Shown here: in pieces, positions 44,213 through 54,544 of the stretch
Layout of the letters: each line of letters opens with the position of its first letter
How positions within the stretch are numbered: the stretch's first letter is position 1
From: Chitinophagaceae bacterium
GTDB taxonomy: Bacteria; Bacteroidota; Bacteroidia; Chitinophagales; Chitinophagaceae
Reading direction: 5' to 3'
Length of the DNA: 64,000 nucleotides
Assembly: GCA_024103425.1 (NCBI GenBank)
Contig: JAGFIS010000008.1
Span: 124,001-188,000, forward strand
Program-made: the position numbers and the translations under genes
The notes under the pieces: generated by a model
The model's database searches: none
What the model was told of the DNA's origin: nothing
What the model saw: the letters and a program-made list of their open reading frames with translations, nothing else

Positions 44213-46438
44213 ATGAAGAAGGCACTGAAATATTTTTACTATTCTTTTCCCATACAGTTGTTGTTATTGCATTTCAGGAAAGCGCAATTACTCTTACTGT
44301 TCTGGGCAATACCATTTTTGACTGTTACCGGCCACTTTATGAAGCTGTTCGGGGCGGACGGCCTGTTTCTTGCGCCGGAATATCTGGGGACAGTCAATCC
44401 CTTAGGGGCGGCGATCGTAGGGGTTGCGGCCGGTGTTTTCATCATGAGCTGGAATATTGCCACCTTTATTTTACATAGCAGCAGGTTTCGGTTTCTGGCA
44501 GCTACATCTAATCCCTTTTTGAAGTACTGTCTTAACAACGGCATCATACCTACCCTGTTCCTTATTGTTTATTTCTTCGAAGCGTATCACTATGCACTTC
44601 ACTACGAATTGATTCCTTTCGATCGTTTTATTCTGATTGCCTTGTCATTTTTAGGTGGACTGATTTTTCTACATATCATATCTTTTGCTTATTTCTTTAC
44701 GGCCGACAGGCAGATTATCCGCAGGATACAACCGGGTATGCTTAATCTTACGGGAGAGAATGTAAGGCAGAATGTCAAGGATAATGAAGCATACGCTTTT
44801 GAGTTGCCGGTCTTGTATTATGCCTCCGGTTTCTTCAAGTTTCACAAGGCGAGGGACGTTTCACACTATAGTCTTTCGTTTCTGGATTCTATTTTCAAGA
44901 GACATCACTTTTCGGCAATCATAACCATCCTTCTTGCTTTTATATTTCTGATATTCATCGGTTTCTTTCTCGATAAAAGGGCCTTTCAGTTACCCGCGGG
45001 GGCTAGCATTTTTGTCTTTTTCGCAATAATGGTTGCGGTGATGGCAGCTCTCACATATTTTCTGCGCAGTTGGGGGTTGGTTTTCATAATCCTGCTCTAT
45101 CTCCTGATGAACGCGTTGTATGTGAACGAGGTGATTGATCCGAGAAACAGAGCTTACGGACTAGACTATTCTTCGCAAAACCGGCCGGCTTATACGCTCG
45201 AGATGTTGCAATCGCTGAATACTCCCGAGAAAATAGCGGCAGACAAAGAGAATATGATTCGCATTCTGGACAAGTGGAAGGCAAAACAGAAGGCAGATAA
45301 GCCGGTGCTGATTATGTTGAATTTCAGTGGTGGAGGCCTGAGGGGTGCCAGTTTTTCGATGAATGCTCTTCAGCATCTCGACAGCGCAACGAAGGGTAAT
45401 TTTTTGAAACAGACCTTTTTAATGACCGGCGCATCGGGCGGCATGCTAGCTGCTACATACTTCAGGGAATTGTATCGACAGAGAGAGGAAGGAAAAAAAA
45501 TCAACCTACAAGACAGAAAGTATCAGAAGAATGTTTCGGAAGACTTGCTGAATCCCGTCTTTACCTCCCTCGTAGCAAGAGACTTCATTGCCCCTACCCA
45601 GCGATTTACTTATAATGGTTTTAGTTATAATAAGGATAGGGGATATGCTTTTGAACAAAAGTTTAATCGTAATACAGAAGGGGTATTGGATCATCCTGTA
45701 GGATTTTATACAGAAGCAGAATCGAATGCAGCCATTCCGTTAATTATCTTCAACTCTGTCGTTACGCGCGACCTGAAAAAGATGATTATATCTACACAGC
45801 CGGTGAGTTTTCTGATGCAGGAGGCGTATGTTGACCTGGCAACAAAATATGCAGGGCCGGATGCCATTGACTTTGCAGCCTTATTTAAAGACCGTTCTCC
45901 AATGGGGGTGCGTGTGCTTACAGCTCTTCGTATGAATGCAACTTACCCTTATGTGCTACCAGCCGTTTGGCTGCCCACAAAACCAATTATCGATGTAATG
46001 GACGCAGGGCTGAGAGATAATATCGGAGAGGAAACAACCATGAGGTTTTTGTATGCCTTTAAAGACTGGATTAATGAAAACATCAGCGACGTAGTTATTG
46101 TTCAATTCCGCTCTACTTTAAAGGGCAGTTGGGAGGTGAAACACAAACCAAGCACTCTTGCAGATGCTATTACACGACCAGTATCAATGCTGCAGAGTAA
46201 CTGGTTTAAGGTGCAGGAATACAACCAGAATGATGAGATTACTTATGCGCAGGGTTTTTTAAAAATTCCGATAAGAAGACTCTCATTTATGTACATGCCC
46301 GAAAAACAACAGCCGGGAGCTCCCTTGAACTTTCATCTTACGGCGAGAGAGAAAGAAGAGGTCGCACAATCTCTGTACAGAGAGAATAACGAAGAAGTGC
46401 TCAACGAGTTGATGAAAATTCTGAATGGAAAGAATTAA
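44213..46438 (+). CDS. Membrane-anchored patatin-like phospholipase
   Basis: 741 residues. About eight hydrophobic helices lie in the N-terminal 305 residues. A patatin domain follows: oxyanion loop SGGGLRG (372-378), nucleophile motif GASGG with S408, and the catalytic Asp in DAG (597-599, MDAGLRDN). The order is that of bacterial patatins, which hydrolyse acyl groups of lipids. It is fused to a multispanning membrane domain, which is less common. Ends 4 bp into the convergent lipid kinase gene. Confidence 0.85.
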   Translation: MKKALKYFYYSFPIQLLLLHFRKAQLLLLFWAIPFLTVTGHFMKLFGADGLFLAPEYLGTVNPLGAAIVGVAAGVFIMSWNIATFILHSSRFRFLAATSNPFLKYCLNNGIIPTLFLIVYFFEAYHYALHYELIPFDRFILIALSFLGGLIFLHIISFAYFFTADRQIIRRIQPGMLNLTGENVRQNVKDNEAYAFELPVLYYASGFFKFHKARDVSHYSLSFLDSIFKRHHFSAIITILLAFIFLIFIGFFLDKRAFQLPAGASIFVFFAIMVAVMAALTYFLRSWGLVFIILLYLLMNALYVNEVIDPRNRAYGLDYSSQNRPAYTLEMLQSLNTPEKIAADKENMIRILDKWKAKQKADKPVLIMLNFSGGGLRGASFSMNALQHLDSATKGNFLKQTFLMTGASGGMLAATYFRELYRQREEGKKINLQDRKYQKNVSEDLLNPVFTSLVARDFIAPTQRFTYNGFSYNKDRGYAFEQKFNRNTEGVLDHPVGFYTEAESNAAIPLIIFNSVVTRDLKKMIISTQPVSFLMQEAYVDLATKYAGPDAIDFAALFKDRSPMGVRVLTALRMNATYPYVLPAVWLPTKPIIDVMDAGLRDNIGEETTMRFLYAFKDWINENISDVVIVQFRSTLKGSWEVKHKPSTLADAITRPVSMLQSNWFKVQEYNQNDEITYAQGFLKIPIRRLSFMYMPEKQQPGAPLNFHLTAREKEEVAQSLYRENNEEVLNELMKILNGKN

Positions 46439-47340
46439 CTAGCCGGTTGAATCAGTTTGTAAGCATTGGGCACTACCTCAATCACATATTCCTTTTCCGG
46501 AAGAAAGGGTTCTCCATCAATATGAAAAGGTGCCATCTCATGGTTTGTAATTCTGATTTTGGAGACATTGAAATACGCAATGTTTCTGATATTCTTTCGT
46601 ACTTCTTCTTCATCGGTTTTCTTTCCGAAAAGCAGGTGGTTTACGAAGGAGGTCAGCAATGAAATTTTTGAAGTTTTTTTTAATACGACCACATCCAGCC
46701 TGCCATCATTCAGCAAGGCTTTGGGAGCAATTTTTAAATTATTTCCGAACTGGTTTGCGTTGGATACACAAAGGATGAAGGCCTTCAGTTGAAATCGTTC
46801 ATCGTTCCACTCTACCGAGAAGTCGAATGGTTTAGCTCCGAAAAAATGTTTAATAGCAAGCTTTGTGTAAGTGGGCAGCCCCCTTTTTCGCTCTTTTGCA
46901 AATTCTGCGGCAATCAGGCCATCAAATCCCAACCCCGTAATTTGACAACCGAGTATACCGTTCACCCGGAATGCGTCAACAAACCGGGCCTGCCCCTTAA
47001 ATATAACGTCAAGTGCTTTAAGTGGGGCGTACGGAATCCGGGCGGTGCGAGCGAGCCCGTTACCACTTCCCATCGGTATCACACCGATATTTACGTTGGT
47101 ATTGAGCAGGAAAGCCACTACAGAGTGGATAGATCCGTCTCCCCCACATATAACGACATCGGATATTTTCTCTTCTTTGATTTTCCCGGGCAGGTAATAA
47201 TAGTCTCCTTCGATATTTGTGTGTACGATCTCGTGGTAAGCCCCCTTATTCTTACAATAATCAGCAATGGTTTGTTCAAGCTTTTCCTTGCTTTTTCCTC
47301 CGGAAATTGGGTTGATAAAGAAAAGCAGCCGTCGGTTCAT
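46435..47340 (-). CDS. Diacylglycerol kinase family lipid kinase (YegS/BmrU type)
   Basis: 301 residues. The nucleotide-binding motifs NPISGGKSKEKLEQ, GGDGS (66-70) and GSGNGLART (91-99) are in place, as are the GFDGLIAAEFAKERKRG block and the C-terminal HIDGEPF. It phosphorylates a lipid hydroxyl at the membrane, and the exact lipid is unknown. Converges with the patatin gene with a 4-bp overlap of the ends. Its start is 36 bp after the obg stop, on the same strand. Confidence 0.9.
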   Translation of the reverse strand: MNRRLLFFINPISGGKSKEKLEQTIADYCKNKGAYHEIVHTNIEGDYYYLPGKIKEEKISDVVICGGDGSIHSVVAFLLNTNVNIGVIPMGSGNGLARTARIPYAPLKALDVIFKGQARFVDAFRVNGILGCQITGLGFDGLIAAEFAKERKRGLPTYTKLAIKHFFGAKPFDFSVEWNDERFQLKAFILCVSNANQFGNNLKIAPKALLNDGRLDVVVLKKTSKISLLTSFVNHLLFGKKTDEEEVRKNIRNIAYFNVSKIRITNHEMAPFHIDGEPFLPEKEYVIEVVPNAYKLIQPAS

Positions 47341-47376
47341 CAGTTAATTTTCAGGAAATATACAGAGAAAATGGTT

Positions 47377-48366
47377 TTAAGGATTCAGTGACGCCCAAAG
47401 TAAATCTTTAAGCTCTGTGATTCCCTTTCCGGTGACAGATGAAATAAATACGTGAGGGATATCTGCAGGCAGTTCCTTGTGAATTGCTTCAGTTAATTCC
47501 TCGTCGAGGAGATCAGATTTACTGACAGCTATAATGAATTTCTTGTCCATCATTTCCGGGTTGTATGCTTCGAGTTCGTTTTTCAGAATTTCGAATTCTT
47601 TTGAATGGTCATTACTATCAGCGGGTATGAGGAAAAGCAGGACAGCATTGCGTTCGATATGGCGCAGGAAACGGTGGCCCATTCCGCGACCTTCTGCGGC
47701 ACCCTCGATAATACCCGGCAAGTCCGCGATACAAAAGCTTTTGTTGTCGCGATACTTAACAATACCCAATTGGGGATTAATAGTAGTGAATGCATAGTCC
47801 GCAATCTTGGGTTTAGCAGCAGTAACAACGGAGAGCAAGGTCGATTTCCCTGCATTGGGGAAGCCTACAAGGCCAACATCGGCCAGAACTTTCAGCTCGA
47901 AGTTGACGATAGTCTCTTCCCCCGTCTCTCCCGGTTGTGCATAGGTTGGCGCCTGGTTGGTAGGTGTGGCAAAGTTTGAATTGCCGAGCCCTCCGCGCCC
48001 ACCTTTCAGCAGGATTTTTTCTTCGTCGTGGTGTAATATCTCAATAGATTCGCCGCTATCTTCCCGGGTGGCAATAGTGCCGAGCGGCACTTCAATGATG
48101 ATATCCTTTCCGTCTCTCCCCGTCCTGTTATTTTCCCCGCCATTGGTACCGTTTTCTGCAAGAATATTTTTATGGTAGCGCAGGGGGAGTAATGTCCACA
48201 TGTGTTTATTGCCTTTTACAATAATATGCGCACCTCTACCACCATTGCCGCCGTCGGGGCCGCCTTTGGAAGTAAACTTCGTGCGAAGAAAATGTGAGCT
48301 ACCCCTGCCACCGTTGCCACTGCGGCAAAAGACTTTGATGTAGTCTATGAAGTTGCTGTTATCCAT
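47377..48366 (-). CDS. obg: GTPase Obg (CgtA)
   Basis: 329 residues from the ATG at 48366 (MDNSNFIDYIKVF), which fits the family better than the TTG three codons upstream. The N-terminal glycine-rich Obg domain (SGNGGRGSSHFLRTKFTSKGGPDGGNGG, in separate stretches) is followed by a GTPase with P-loop GFPNAGKST, DLPGIIEGAAEGRGMG and SKSD motifs. It acts in 50S ribosome maturation and stress control. It precedes the lipid kinase gene and may be co-transcribed with it. Confidence 0.96.
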   Translation of the reverse strand: MDNSNFIDYIKVFCRSGNGGRGSSHFLRTKFTSKGGPDGGNGGRGAHIIVKGNKHMWTLLPLRYHKNILAENGTNGGENNRTGRDGKDIIIEVPLGTIATREDSGESIEILHHDEEKILLKGGRGGLGNSNFATPTNQAPTYAQPGETGEETIVNFELKVLADVGLVGFPNAGKSTLLSVVTAAKPKIADYAFTTINPQLGIVKYRDNKSFCIADLPGIIEGAAEGRGMGHRFLRHIERNAVLLFLIPADSNDHSKEFEILKNELEAYNPEMMDKKFIIAVSKSDLLDEELTEAIHKELPADIPHVFISSVTGKGITELKDLLWASLNP

Positions 48367-48442
48367 GCGCAGCAAATATCAAGACTTTTTAAGGAATGGA
48401 AAGAAATTGAACCAAATTGACTATTAGAAGAAGATTTGAGGA

Positions 48443-49111
48443 TTATTTCTTGATTACCTGCCCTGTTCCGTTGATCTGAGAGTACACTTCGGGGTTGCCT
48501 TTGTAATAAACAATTCCGCTTCCATCGATGTTTACATTGAGATTTTCGCTTACACTCACTTCTATCTTTCCGCTTCCGGTCATTTGTGCCTGAACTTTTT
48601 TAGCCGAAAGTCCGAATCCTGAGATCTTACCGCTACCCGAGAGTTCTGCTTTAAGAAGATTGGCCGATCCTGCTTTGAGATCGATTTCAGCCCTGTCGGA
48701 TGAGAGCACTTTAAGGTTGTCCATATTCGGAAAAGCACTTTGCAGCTCGGCTTCCCCATTTTCGTAAACGGAGATATTCTTCAATTGGGGTAAAGTAACC
48801 CAAATTTCTATGTCATCATCTTTAACGTTGACATTTTTATTGAAGCGGATTACGAGAGTTCCATTCTCAAGATTAGTATTAAGGTAGGGCACCAAACTTT
48901 CATATCCCTTTACTTCGACCTTGTATGCTGTACCGTAGTTAATCTTTACCTCTGTATTTGCGTAAGCCGCTATGTTATAAAAATCGGATACGTCTCTGAT
49001 TTCTGTGATGATGGCTCCCGACCCGATGATCAGATCTTTTTTGCAGGATGTGAGAAAAGAAAGGCCGAGAGCGAAGAAAATTAATGGGAACAGACGGATA
49101 GACTTTTTCAT
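48443..49111 (-). CDS. Head GIN domain-containing lipoprotein (DUF2807)
   Basis: 222 residues. A lipoprotein signal ends LTSCKK (Cys23). The rest is a putative auto-transporter adhesin head GIN domain with the beta-helix pattern of short repeats (ISGFGLSAKKVQAQMTGSGKIEV, ended by NVNIDGSGIVYYKG). Widespread in Bacteroidota; function not known. An exact -7 box (49186-49193) lies about 75 nt upstream. Confidence 0.85.
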   Translation of the reverse strand: MKKSIRLFPLIFFALGLSFLTSCKKDLIIGSGAIITEIRDVSDFYNIAAYANTEVKINYGTAYKVEVKGYESLVPYLNTNLENGTLVIRFNKNVNVKDDDIEIWVTLPQLKNISVYENGEAELQSAFPNMDNLKVLSSDRAEIDLKAGSANLLKAELSGSGKISGFGLSAKKVQAQMTGSGKIEVSVSENLNVNIDGSGIVYYKGNPEVYSQINGTGQVIKK

Positions 49112-49185
49112 AAAATTGGGTATTGCAAGTTGGATGATTTGTTGTAACCCTCAACAGTGTTTGCTGTTTTCGGTTGTCGGAAATA

Positions 49186-49193
49186 CAAATCTA
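49186..49193 (-). promoter_or_regulatory. -7 box of the GIN-domain gene
   Basis: On the minus strand TAGATTTG, an exact TAnnTTTG match, leaving about a 70-nt leader. No TTTG at 19-21 nt upstream. Confidence 0.45.
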
Positions 49194-49270
49194 ACCATCT
49201 CACAATACCCAACGTCCTATCTCGGGAATTCTAACAATTCTTTTAAAAGCGGTTATTGCCGCCGGAATGC

Positions 49271-50611
49271 CTATTGTTTTACAAAGGACTGTCTGTAAAT
49301 CACATCTCCTTTCTCAACAACAGCGGCGGAATAAATACCGGCCGGAAGCTGCACGGGAATGTTATGATTTCCTGATCCAGAAAGGTTTTTCTGCATAACC
49401 CTTCTACCTGACATATCAGTTACCACTAATTGAACATTGTCCATATCGTATGTCGTGGTGATTCTGAACATATCTGCAACGGGATTAGGGTATAGAGCAA
49501 ACTCAACACCAGTCTTCAGGCTAATATTCTTCACCTTGCTGTATATAGAACGACCGGAGTTTTTAAGAGCTTTAATCCTGTAGTAATTCTTTCCCTCATA
49601 AGGTTTTGTGTCTTCAAAGCGGTATTTTCCTGCAATGCCTGAAGCGGCATCCACATATCCGATTGAGGTGAATTCTTTACCATCTTTACTTCTTTCTATA
49701 AAGAACCCGGTATAATCATTATCGCCTATGAACGACCACTCTACCAGGGTATGTGTACCTTCTTTTTTCAGAAGGACGGTCAGGTCTTCGTCGGGCAAAG
49801 CACTCATTGATCCTCTCGTAAAAGTGAGCATCCATTCGTAAACGTTTACACCCCCTTCCTTGAAATTCAGGTCGTATGTCTTAGACCATGCATCGTGTGA
49901 GTTACTTGTGAAAATGGTCATTTTTGCCGGGGGGGTCGGGGGGGCGGGTTGGGAGTTGATTCCGTTTACAAAACCAACGGTGTTGGAACTTGACACGGTT
50001 CCGTCTCCGCTATTATGGGTAGCCCAGACGGCGACATTGCCTGCCGCAATTTTTTCGCACTTAGCATTAGTGGGGCTTGTTGCTCCACAGATTGGAACAA
50101 CGGCCGCAATTCTTTTTGCACGGACAAGGCTGCTGCCGACATAATCCCAAACAACACCCCCGCCCATACTCAGGCCTGTCAGATAGATACGATCTTCGTC
50201 GATTCTATAGTTCTCGATTGCATAATTGATGATAGCTTCTATATCGTTTGCTCCAGGCCACTTCTTAAATTGCGGAATGATAGCGAGGAAACTATAAGAC
50301 AATCCATTTACGGAGAAAGATGTTGGAAAAGTTCCGTTTTTCATTTGCTTTGGAGTCCCGTTGACAAGGACCTTTGACAACTGAGAAGCACCTCCATCGC
50401 CAAGCTCACCAAGCCCATGAATAAAGATTAATAATGGATAATGGGTCTGCGATTGATTGTAGTTAATAGGTAAATACTCATAAAAACCCCCTGTATTTGC
50501 GGTTATTGACACATTAGCTTTCGCTGTAAACGTCTGTGCCAAAACGTGTGTTGGGTTAGCAAGCAATCCGATAAGGCCTGATAAGGCCACTAGGTAACAA
50601 AGTTTCTTCAT
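49271..50611 (-). CDS. Secreted alpha/beta hydrolase with type IX secretion sorting domain
   Basis: 446 residues from the ATG at 50611 (an upstream in-frame extension is rejected). The signal peptide ends near HVLAQ (about residue 26). The hydrolase part has the oxyanion HG (65-66), nucleophile motif GLSMG with S148, a likely Asp in D203 and His239 (NSHDAW), giving an esterase/PHB-depolymerase-like triad. A linker with fibronectin-like features and a C-terminal T9SS type A domain (FALYPNPVADMFRI, ending RQSFVKQ) follow, so it is exported and probably attached to the surface or released. Substrate unknown. Confidence 0.87.
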   Translation of the reverse strand: MKKLCYLVALSGLIGLLANPTHVLAQTFTAKANVSITANTGGFYEYLPINYNQSQTHYPLLIFIHGLGELGDGGASQLSKVLVNGTPKQMKNGTFPTSFSVNGLSYSFLAIIPQFKKWPGANDIEAIINYAIENYRIDEDRIYLTGLSMGGGVVWDYVGSSLVRAKRIAAVVPICGATSPTNAKCEKIAAGNVAVWATHNSGDGTVSSSNTVGFVNGINSQPAPPTPPAKMTIFTSNSHDAWSKTYDLNFKEGGVNVYEWMLTFTRGSMSALPDEDLTVLLKKEGTHTLVEWSFIGDNDYTGFFIERSKDGKEFTSIGYVDAASGIAGKYRFEDTKPYEGKNYYRIKALKNSGRSIYSKVKNISLKTGVEFALYPNPVADMFRITTTYDMDNVQLVVTDMSGRRVMQKNLSGSGNHNIPVQLPAGIYSAAVVEKGDVIYRQSFVKQ

Positions 50612-50677
50612 AGATATTGGTTTTTCTTGTGATCCAAAAAGTTCTTGCATAATTAGGCAAAAACTATTCCGAATTTC

Positions 50678-50705
50678 TTTGTGGAAAACGGTATTTATCC
50701 ACAAA
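50678..50705. promoter_or_regulatory. Inverted repeat TTTGTGGA-N12-TCCACAAA with a DnaA-box-like half
   Basis: Perfect 8-bp inverted repeat, 67-94 bp upstream of the secreted hydrolase gene (minus strand). The right side contains the exact DnaA box TTATCCACA (50695-50703). It could be an operator or a local DnaA site. Confidence 0.4.
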
Positions 50706-51134
50706 TATTTTCTATTTATTCAGAAAAAGCAAGCCCTGACGGCATTTGTGGTAAATGCCGAAGGTTAGATGTGCCTGTGACGTAGTTTCCCGAATTGTAT
50801 CCGTTAATTTCATCCGGAGAAGATTCGAAAAAGTACTCGAGGTTCCTTTGTATAGTTATTTTTATTAATTTTTACTTCCGCAATCAGTAATATTTTTTTT
50901 TATCATCTGAGCTTCCTTCTCCTTTATTACTTAATTTAGACCCCGAATAAAACAATAAACCAGGATTCGGTAAAAGAATGCGTCTGATTCGGTCTTCCGG
51001 TTAAAATAAACTCCTTTTGCGGTTTTGCCGGTAGCGTTGTCGACGCCGGGCTTATGAGAGTTTTTTTATGACAGGAGAGGTTTCGTTACGTATTCTTTTG
51101 TTCTGATCGGGCCTATAAAAATCTTCTAATAACC
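50706..51134. other. Intergenic region upstream of the nuo operon
   Basis: 429 bp between the divergent hydrolase and nuoA. T-rich stretches and GC-rich patches, but no exact TTTG-N19-21-TAnnTTTG promoter and no hairpin with a T run were seen. The nuo promoter must lie here. Confidence 0.5.
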
Positions 51135-51602
51135 ATGCACGAAACTGAGTCCCTCTCTACTTTATGGCCACTGTTAGTATATGCAGGAGGTGTGGTTTTG
51201 TTGGTAACTATAATGCTTACCGCTTCCTATTTTCTGGGAGAAAGACACAAAGAAACAGTTACAGACAGGCCGTATGAGTCGGGTATTAAAGTCACCGGAG
51301 ATGCCCGTTTCAAGTTCCCGGTTCATTTCTATATCCTGGCAATGTTGTTTGTTATTTTCGATCTCGAGGTAATATTTGTTGTTGCTTGGGCTATTCACGC
51401 GAAAGCATTGGGGTGGGCCGGATATATTGCTATTTCTATTTTCATAGGTTTATTGGTTGCCGTATTGATATACGAATGGAGAATGGGTGCACTCGACTTC
51501 GGTCCGTCGGGCAGCAAAATCCTGAAGAGTTACCACGAGAAATACAGGAGCAATCCGGATGATATATTAAAAGCTAACATTGAAAAATTAAAATCTGAAT
51601 AA
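51135..51602 (+). CDS. nuoA: NADH-quinone oxidoreductase subunit A
   Basis: 155 residues with three membrane helices, the loop ERHKETVTDRPYESGI that follows helix 1, and FVIFDLEVIFVVAW. It is a membrane-arm subunit at the quinone end of complex I. First gene of the operon; nuoB begins directly after its stop codon. The C-terminal extension (about 35 residues) is polar. Confidence 0.96.
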   Translation: MHETESLSTLWPLLVYAGGVVLLVTIMLTASYFLGERHKETVTDRPYESGIKVTGDARFKFPVHFYILAMLFVIFDLEVIFVVAWAIHAKALGWAGYIAISIFIGLLVAVLIYEWRMGALDFGPSGSKILKSYHEKYRSNPDDILKANIEKLKSE

Positions 51603-52241
51603 ATGAAATGGTGGACTACTCGTGCGGATGATCAGCAGCAGAAAATTCAAGGCAACTTCTCGATGGAAGAAGCCGTAAAACAGTCTGTAGTACTTACCAC
51701 TATGGACTCGATGGTGAACTGGGGCAGAAAAAACTCTATCTGGCCGTTCAACTTCGGTTTGTCTTGTTGCTATGTGGAGATGGCGACCAGTATTACCAGT
51801 AAATACGATGTTTCACGCTTTGGTGCCGAAGTAATTCGCGGTACACCCAGGGAGGCAGATATGATGATCGTTGCGGGTACGGTATTTATTAAAATGGCAC
51901 CGATTATCCGCCACCTGTACGAACAAATGATGGCTCCGAGATGGATTATAGCTATGGGAGCCTGCGCTTCATCTGGTGGTATGTACGACATCTATAGTGT
52001 TGTACAGGGTGTTGACAAGTTTATGCCGGTGGACGTGTATGTGCCCGGCTGCCCTCCGCGGCCAGATGCGTTCCTCGAAGGAATTGTGATGCTGCGTGAT
52101 AAAGTTGGTCAGGAGAAGAGGCCACTGAGCTGGACAATCGGACCGCAGGGTATTATTAAACCGCAGATGCCTGCAATGCGTGAACTGAAGCGTGATGCCA
52201 GAATGAAGATGACCGAAATCCGCCCGCCGGACGAAGTCTGA
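51603..52241 (+). CDS. nuoB: NADH-quinone oxidoreductase subunit B
   Basis: 212 residues. It holds the N2 [4Fe-4S] cluster cysteines: the tandem pair in LSCCYVEMA, the Cys in [10 protein letters not shown] and the Cys in [11 protein letters not shown]. Cluster N2 reduces quinone. It starts with no gap after nuoA. A Lys/Arg-rich C-terminal tail ([13 protein letters not shown]) is seen. Confidence 0.97.
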   Translation: MKWWTTRADDQQQKIQGNFSMEEAVKQSVVLTTMDSMVNWGRKNSIWPFNFGLSCCYVEMATSITSKYDVSRFGAEVIRGTPREADMMIVAGTVFIKMAPIIRHLYEQMMAPRWIIAMGACASSGGMYDIYSVVQGVDKFMPVDVYVPGCPPRPDAFLEGIVMLRDKVGQEKRPLSWTIGPQGIIKPQMPAMRELKRDARMKMTEIRPPDEV

Positions 52242-52292
52242 TTTTAAAACATTCAACTAATTGCTGTTTAAAAAGCTGAATAGAAATTTTAT

Positions 52293-54044
52293 ATGGAAGA
52301 CCTCGTAGATATAGAACAGGAAATAAGGGTTAAGTTTCCGGAAGCCATAGTTTATGTGCAGCCAACCAGAGATGTGTTCCCTACTTACTGGATAAGCAAG
52401 GACTATATCATTCCTGTCCTGGGCTTTTTGAAAACAGCGCCGGGTCTGCAGTTCAAGTTTCTTTATGACCTGAGTGCTATCGACGAACAGGCCCGCCAGA
52501 ACAGAGGCGACCAGCCTGAAAGCAGATTCACTGTTTTCTATCATTTACTGTCTTTTTCCAGAAACCAGTTCTTAAGGTTGAAAGTAGCCTGTCCGGAAGA
52601 AAAGCCATCTGTGCCGACGGCCACTACTGTTTGGCAAAATGCCAACTGGTACGAGAGGGAGGCTTATGATATGTTTGGTATCAACTTCGAGGGACACCCG
52701 TTGCTCAGAAGAATCCTGATGCCTCAGTACTGGGAAGGGCATCCACTGCAGAAAGCCCATCCGGCCAGAGCTACAGAGATGGGGCAATTTAAGATGCCGG
52801 AAGACAGGATGCTGGTAGAGCAGGATATTTTGCAATTCAAACCCGAAGAATGGGGGTTGTCTTCTCATGGAAATAATAACGAAGACTTCATGTTCCTCAA
52901 TCTGGGTCCGCAACACCCGGGAACACATGGTGTACTGCGACTTGTACTACAGATGGACGGAGAGTCTATTGTAAATATTGTGCCCGATATCGGCTTCCAC
53001 CATCGGGGGGCCGAAAAAATGGGCGAGCGCCAATCGTGGCATACCTACATCCCTTATACGGATCGTGTGGAATATCTGAGTGGGGTGATGAACAACTTCC
53101 CGTACGTAATGGCTGTGGAGCAGATGGGAGGTATTGAGGTACCTGACAGGGCAAAGGTAATTCGCATTATGCTGAGCGAACTGTTCCGTATTTCCAGCCA
53201 CCTGGTTTGGTATGGTACGTTTGCTCAAGACTTGGGAATGATGACACCCGTATTCCTGATGTTCTATGACAGGGAAAGGCTGTTTACTATCATTGAGGCT
53301 ATTTGTGGAGACCGTATGCACCCCAACTGGTTCCGTATCGGAGGTGTTGCACAAGATTTGCCGAATGGCTGGGAAGACCTTGTAAGAGATTTCCTTAAAT
53401 ATATGCCGGGCAGGTTAAATGAGTATGATAAAATGATTATGAAAAACCGACTCTTTAAGGCGCGTACCAAAGGAATCGGGGTTTATAATACAGAGGAAGC
53501 AATTGAATGGGGTGTAACCGGAGCCGGTTTACGGGCAACGGGTTTGGAGTGGGATTTCCGTAAAAAGCAACCTTATTCAGGCTTTGACCAGTTTGAATTT
53601 GACGTGCCTATTGCAGTGAATGGTGATTGCTATGACCGTTCTCTTGTAAGGATTGAAGAAATGCGCCAGAGCCTTCGGATTATTCAGCAATGTGTTGATA
53701 ACATGCCTCCTGGCCCGTATAAGTCACACCACCCGCTGACGACGCCACCCGATAAAAAACATACCATGTATGATATAGAAACCCTGATCAATCACTTTGT
53801 GAATGTATCATGGGGGCCTGTATTACCACCGGACGAATCTTACTTTGGAGTGGAATCCAGTAAGGGGCATAACGGGTATTACCTGGTAAGCGACGGAAGT
53901 ACGATGTCGTATCGTACGAGAATCCGCACTCCGAGTTTCCCTCATATCCAGTTTGTGCCGTATTACAGTAAGGGTTATACGATAGCTGACCTGATGGCGA
54001 TACTGGGTAGTGTGGACTTTGTGTTATCAGACCTTGACCGTTAA
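52293..54044 (+). CDS. nuoCD: NADH-quinone oxidoreductase subunits C and D (fused)
   Basis: 583 residues. The first about 155 residues are subunit C, ending in [20 protein letters not shown] (120-140, split). Subunit D starts about residue 195 ([21 protein letters not shown], and the conserved DPCLSC-free quinone-site region with VEQMGG, C-terminal DLDR end). It links the peripheral arm to the quinone site. The two are fused in one frame, as in Escherichia coli; separate genes are found in many other bacteria. Confidence 0.97.
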   Translation: MEDLVDIEQEIRVKFPEAIVYVQPTRDVFPTYWISKDYIIPVLGFLKTAPGLQFKFLYDLSAIDEQARQNRGDQPESRFTVFYHLLSFSRNQFLRLKVACPEEKPSVPTATTVWQNANWYEREAYDMFGINFEGHPLLRRILMPQYWEGHPLQKAHPARATEMGQFKMPEDRMLVEQDILQFKPEEWGLSSHGNNNEDFMFLNLGPQHPGTHGVLRLVLQMDGESIVNIVPDIGFHHRGAEKMGERQSWHTYIPYTDRVEYLSGVMNNFPYVMAVEQMGGIEVPDRAKVIRIMLSELFRISSHLVWYGTFAQDLGMMTPVFLMFYDRERLFTIIEAICGDRMHPNWFRIGGVAQDLPNGWEDLVRDFLKYMPGRLNEYDKMIMKNRLFKARTKGIGVYNTEEAIEWGVTGAGLRATGLEWDFRKKQPYSGFDQFEFDVPIAVNGDCYDRSLVRIEEMRQSLRIIQQCVDNMPPGPYKSHHPLTTPPDKKHTMYDIETLINHFVNVSWGPVLPPDESYFGVESSKGHNGYYLVSDGSTMSYRTRIRTPSFPHIQFVPYYSKGYTIADLMAILGSVDFVLSDLDR

Positions 54045-54058
54045 AAAAGAATTTTTGA

Positions 54059-54538
54059 ATGGCTACAGAACAAGTTATATCAGAAGAAGCAAGAAAGGAA
54101 ATAGAAGCTTTGTTTGAACACCTTCCGAGAAAGCAGGCTGCATGTATTGATGCTTTGAAGGTTGTACAGAAATACAATCGCTGGGTGTCAGACCAGGCAT
54201 TAGTTGAACTGGCCCCAATCCTGGAAATGAGCCCTCATGAAATTGATAGTGTAGCTACATTTTACAACATCATTTTCAGGCGCCCTGTTGGAAGACACGT
54301 GATTTACCTGTGTAACAGTGTGAGTTGCTGGGTGATGGGTTACGAAGCGATTCGCAATGCTCTGAAAGAAAAACTGCAGGTTGACTTTGGTATGACCACC
54401 AAAGATGACCGGTTTACTTTTCTTCCGATTCCGTGTCTGGGCAACTGCGATCACGCCCCGTCGATGATAGTTGATGAAGATCTATATGAAGATCTGACCC
54501 CGGAAATACTCGATGAAATATTGGCTAAATATGAATAA
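54059..54538 (+). CDS. nuoE: NADH-quinone oxidoreductase subunit E
   Basis: 159 residues. A thioredoxin-like [2Fe-2S] protein (cluster N1a): ligands in CNSVSC (CxxxxC) and CLGNC (CxxxC), spacing as in the family. Works with NuoF in the NADH dehydrogenase module. 14 bp after nuoCD, 6 bp before nuoF. Confidence 0.97.
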   Translation: MATEQVISEEARKEIEALFEHLPRKQAACIDALKVVQKYNRWVSDQALVELAPILEMSPHEIDSVATFYNIIFRRPVGRHVIYLCNSVSCWVMGYEAIRNALKEKLQVDFGMTTKDDRFTFLPIPCLGNCDHAPSMIVDEDLYEDLTPEILDEILAKYE

Positions 54539-54544
54539 TTAGAA

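Noticed and set aside
50640-51134. Replication origin near the exact TTATCCACA
   Set aside because: Only one exact and one or two degenerate boxes; less dense than 21366-21864 and farther from parS.
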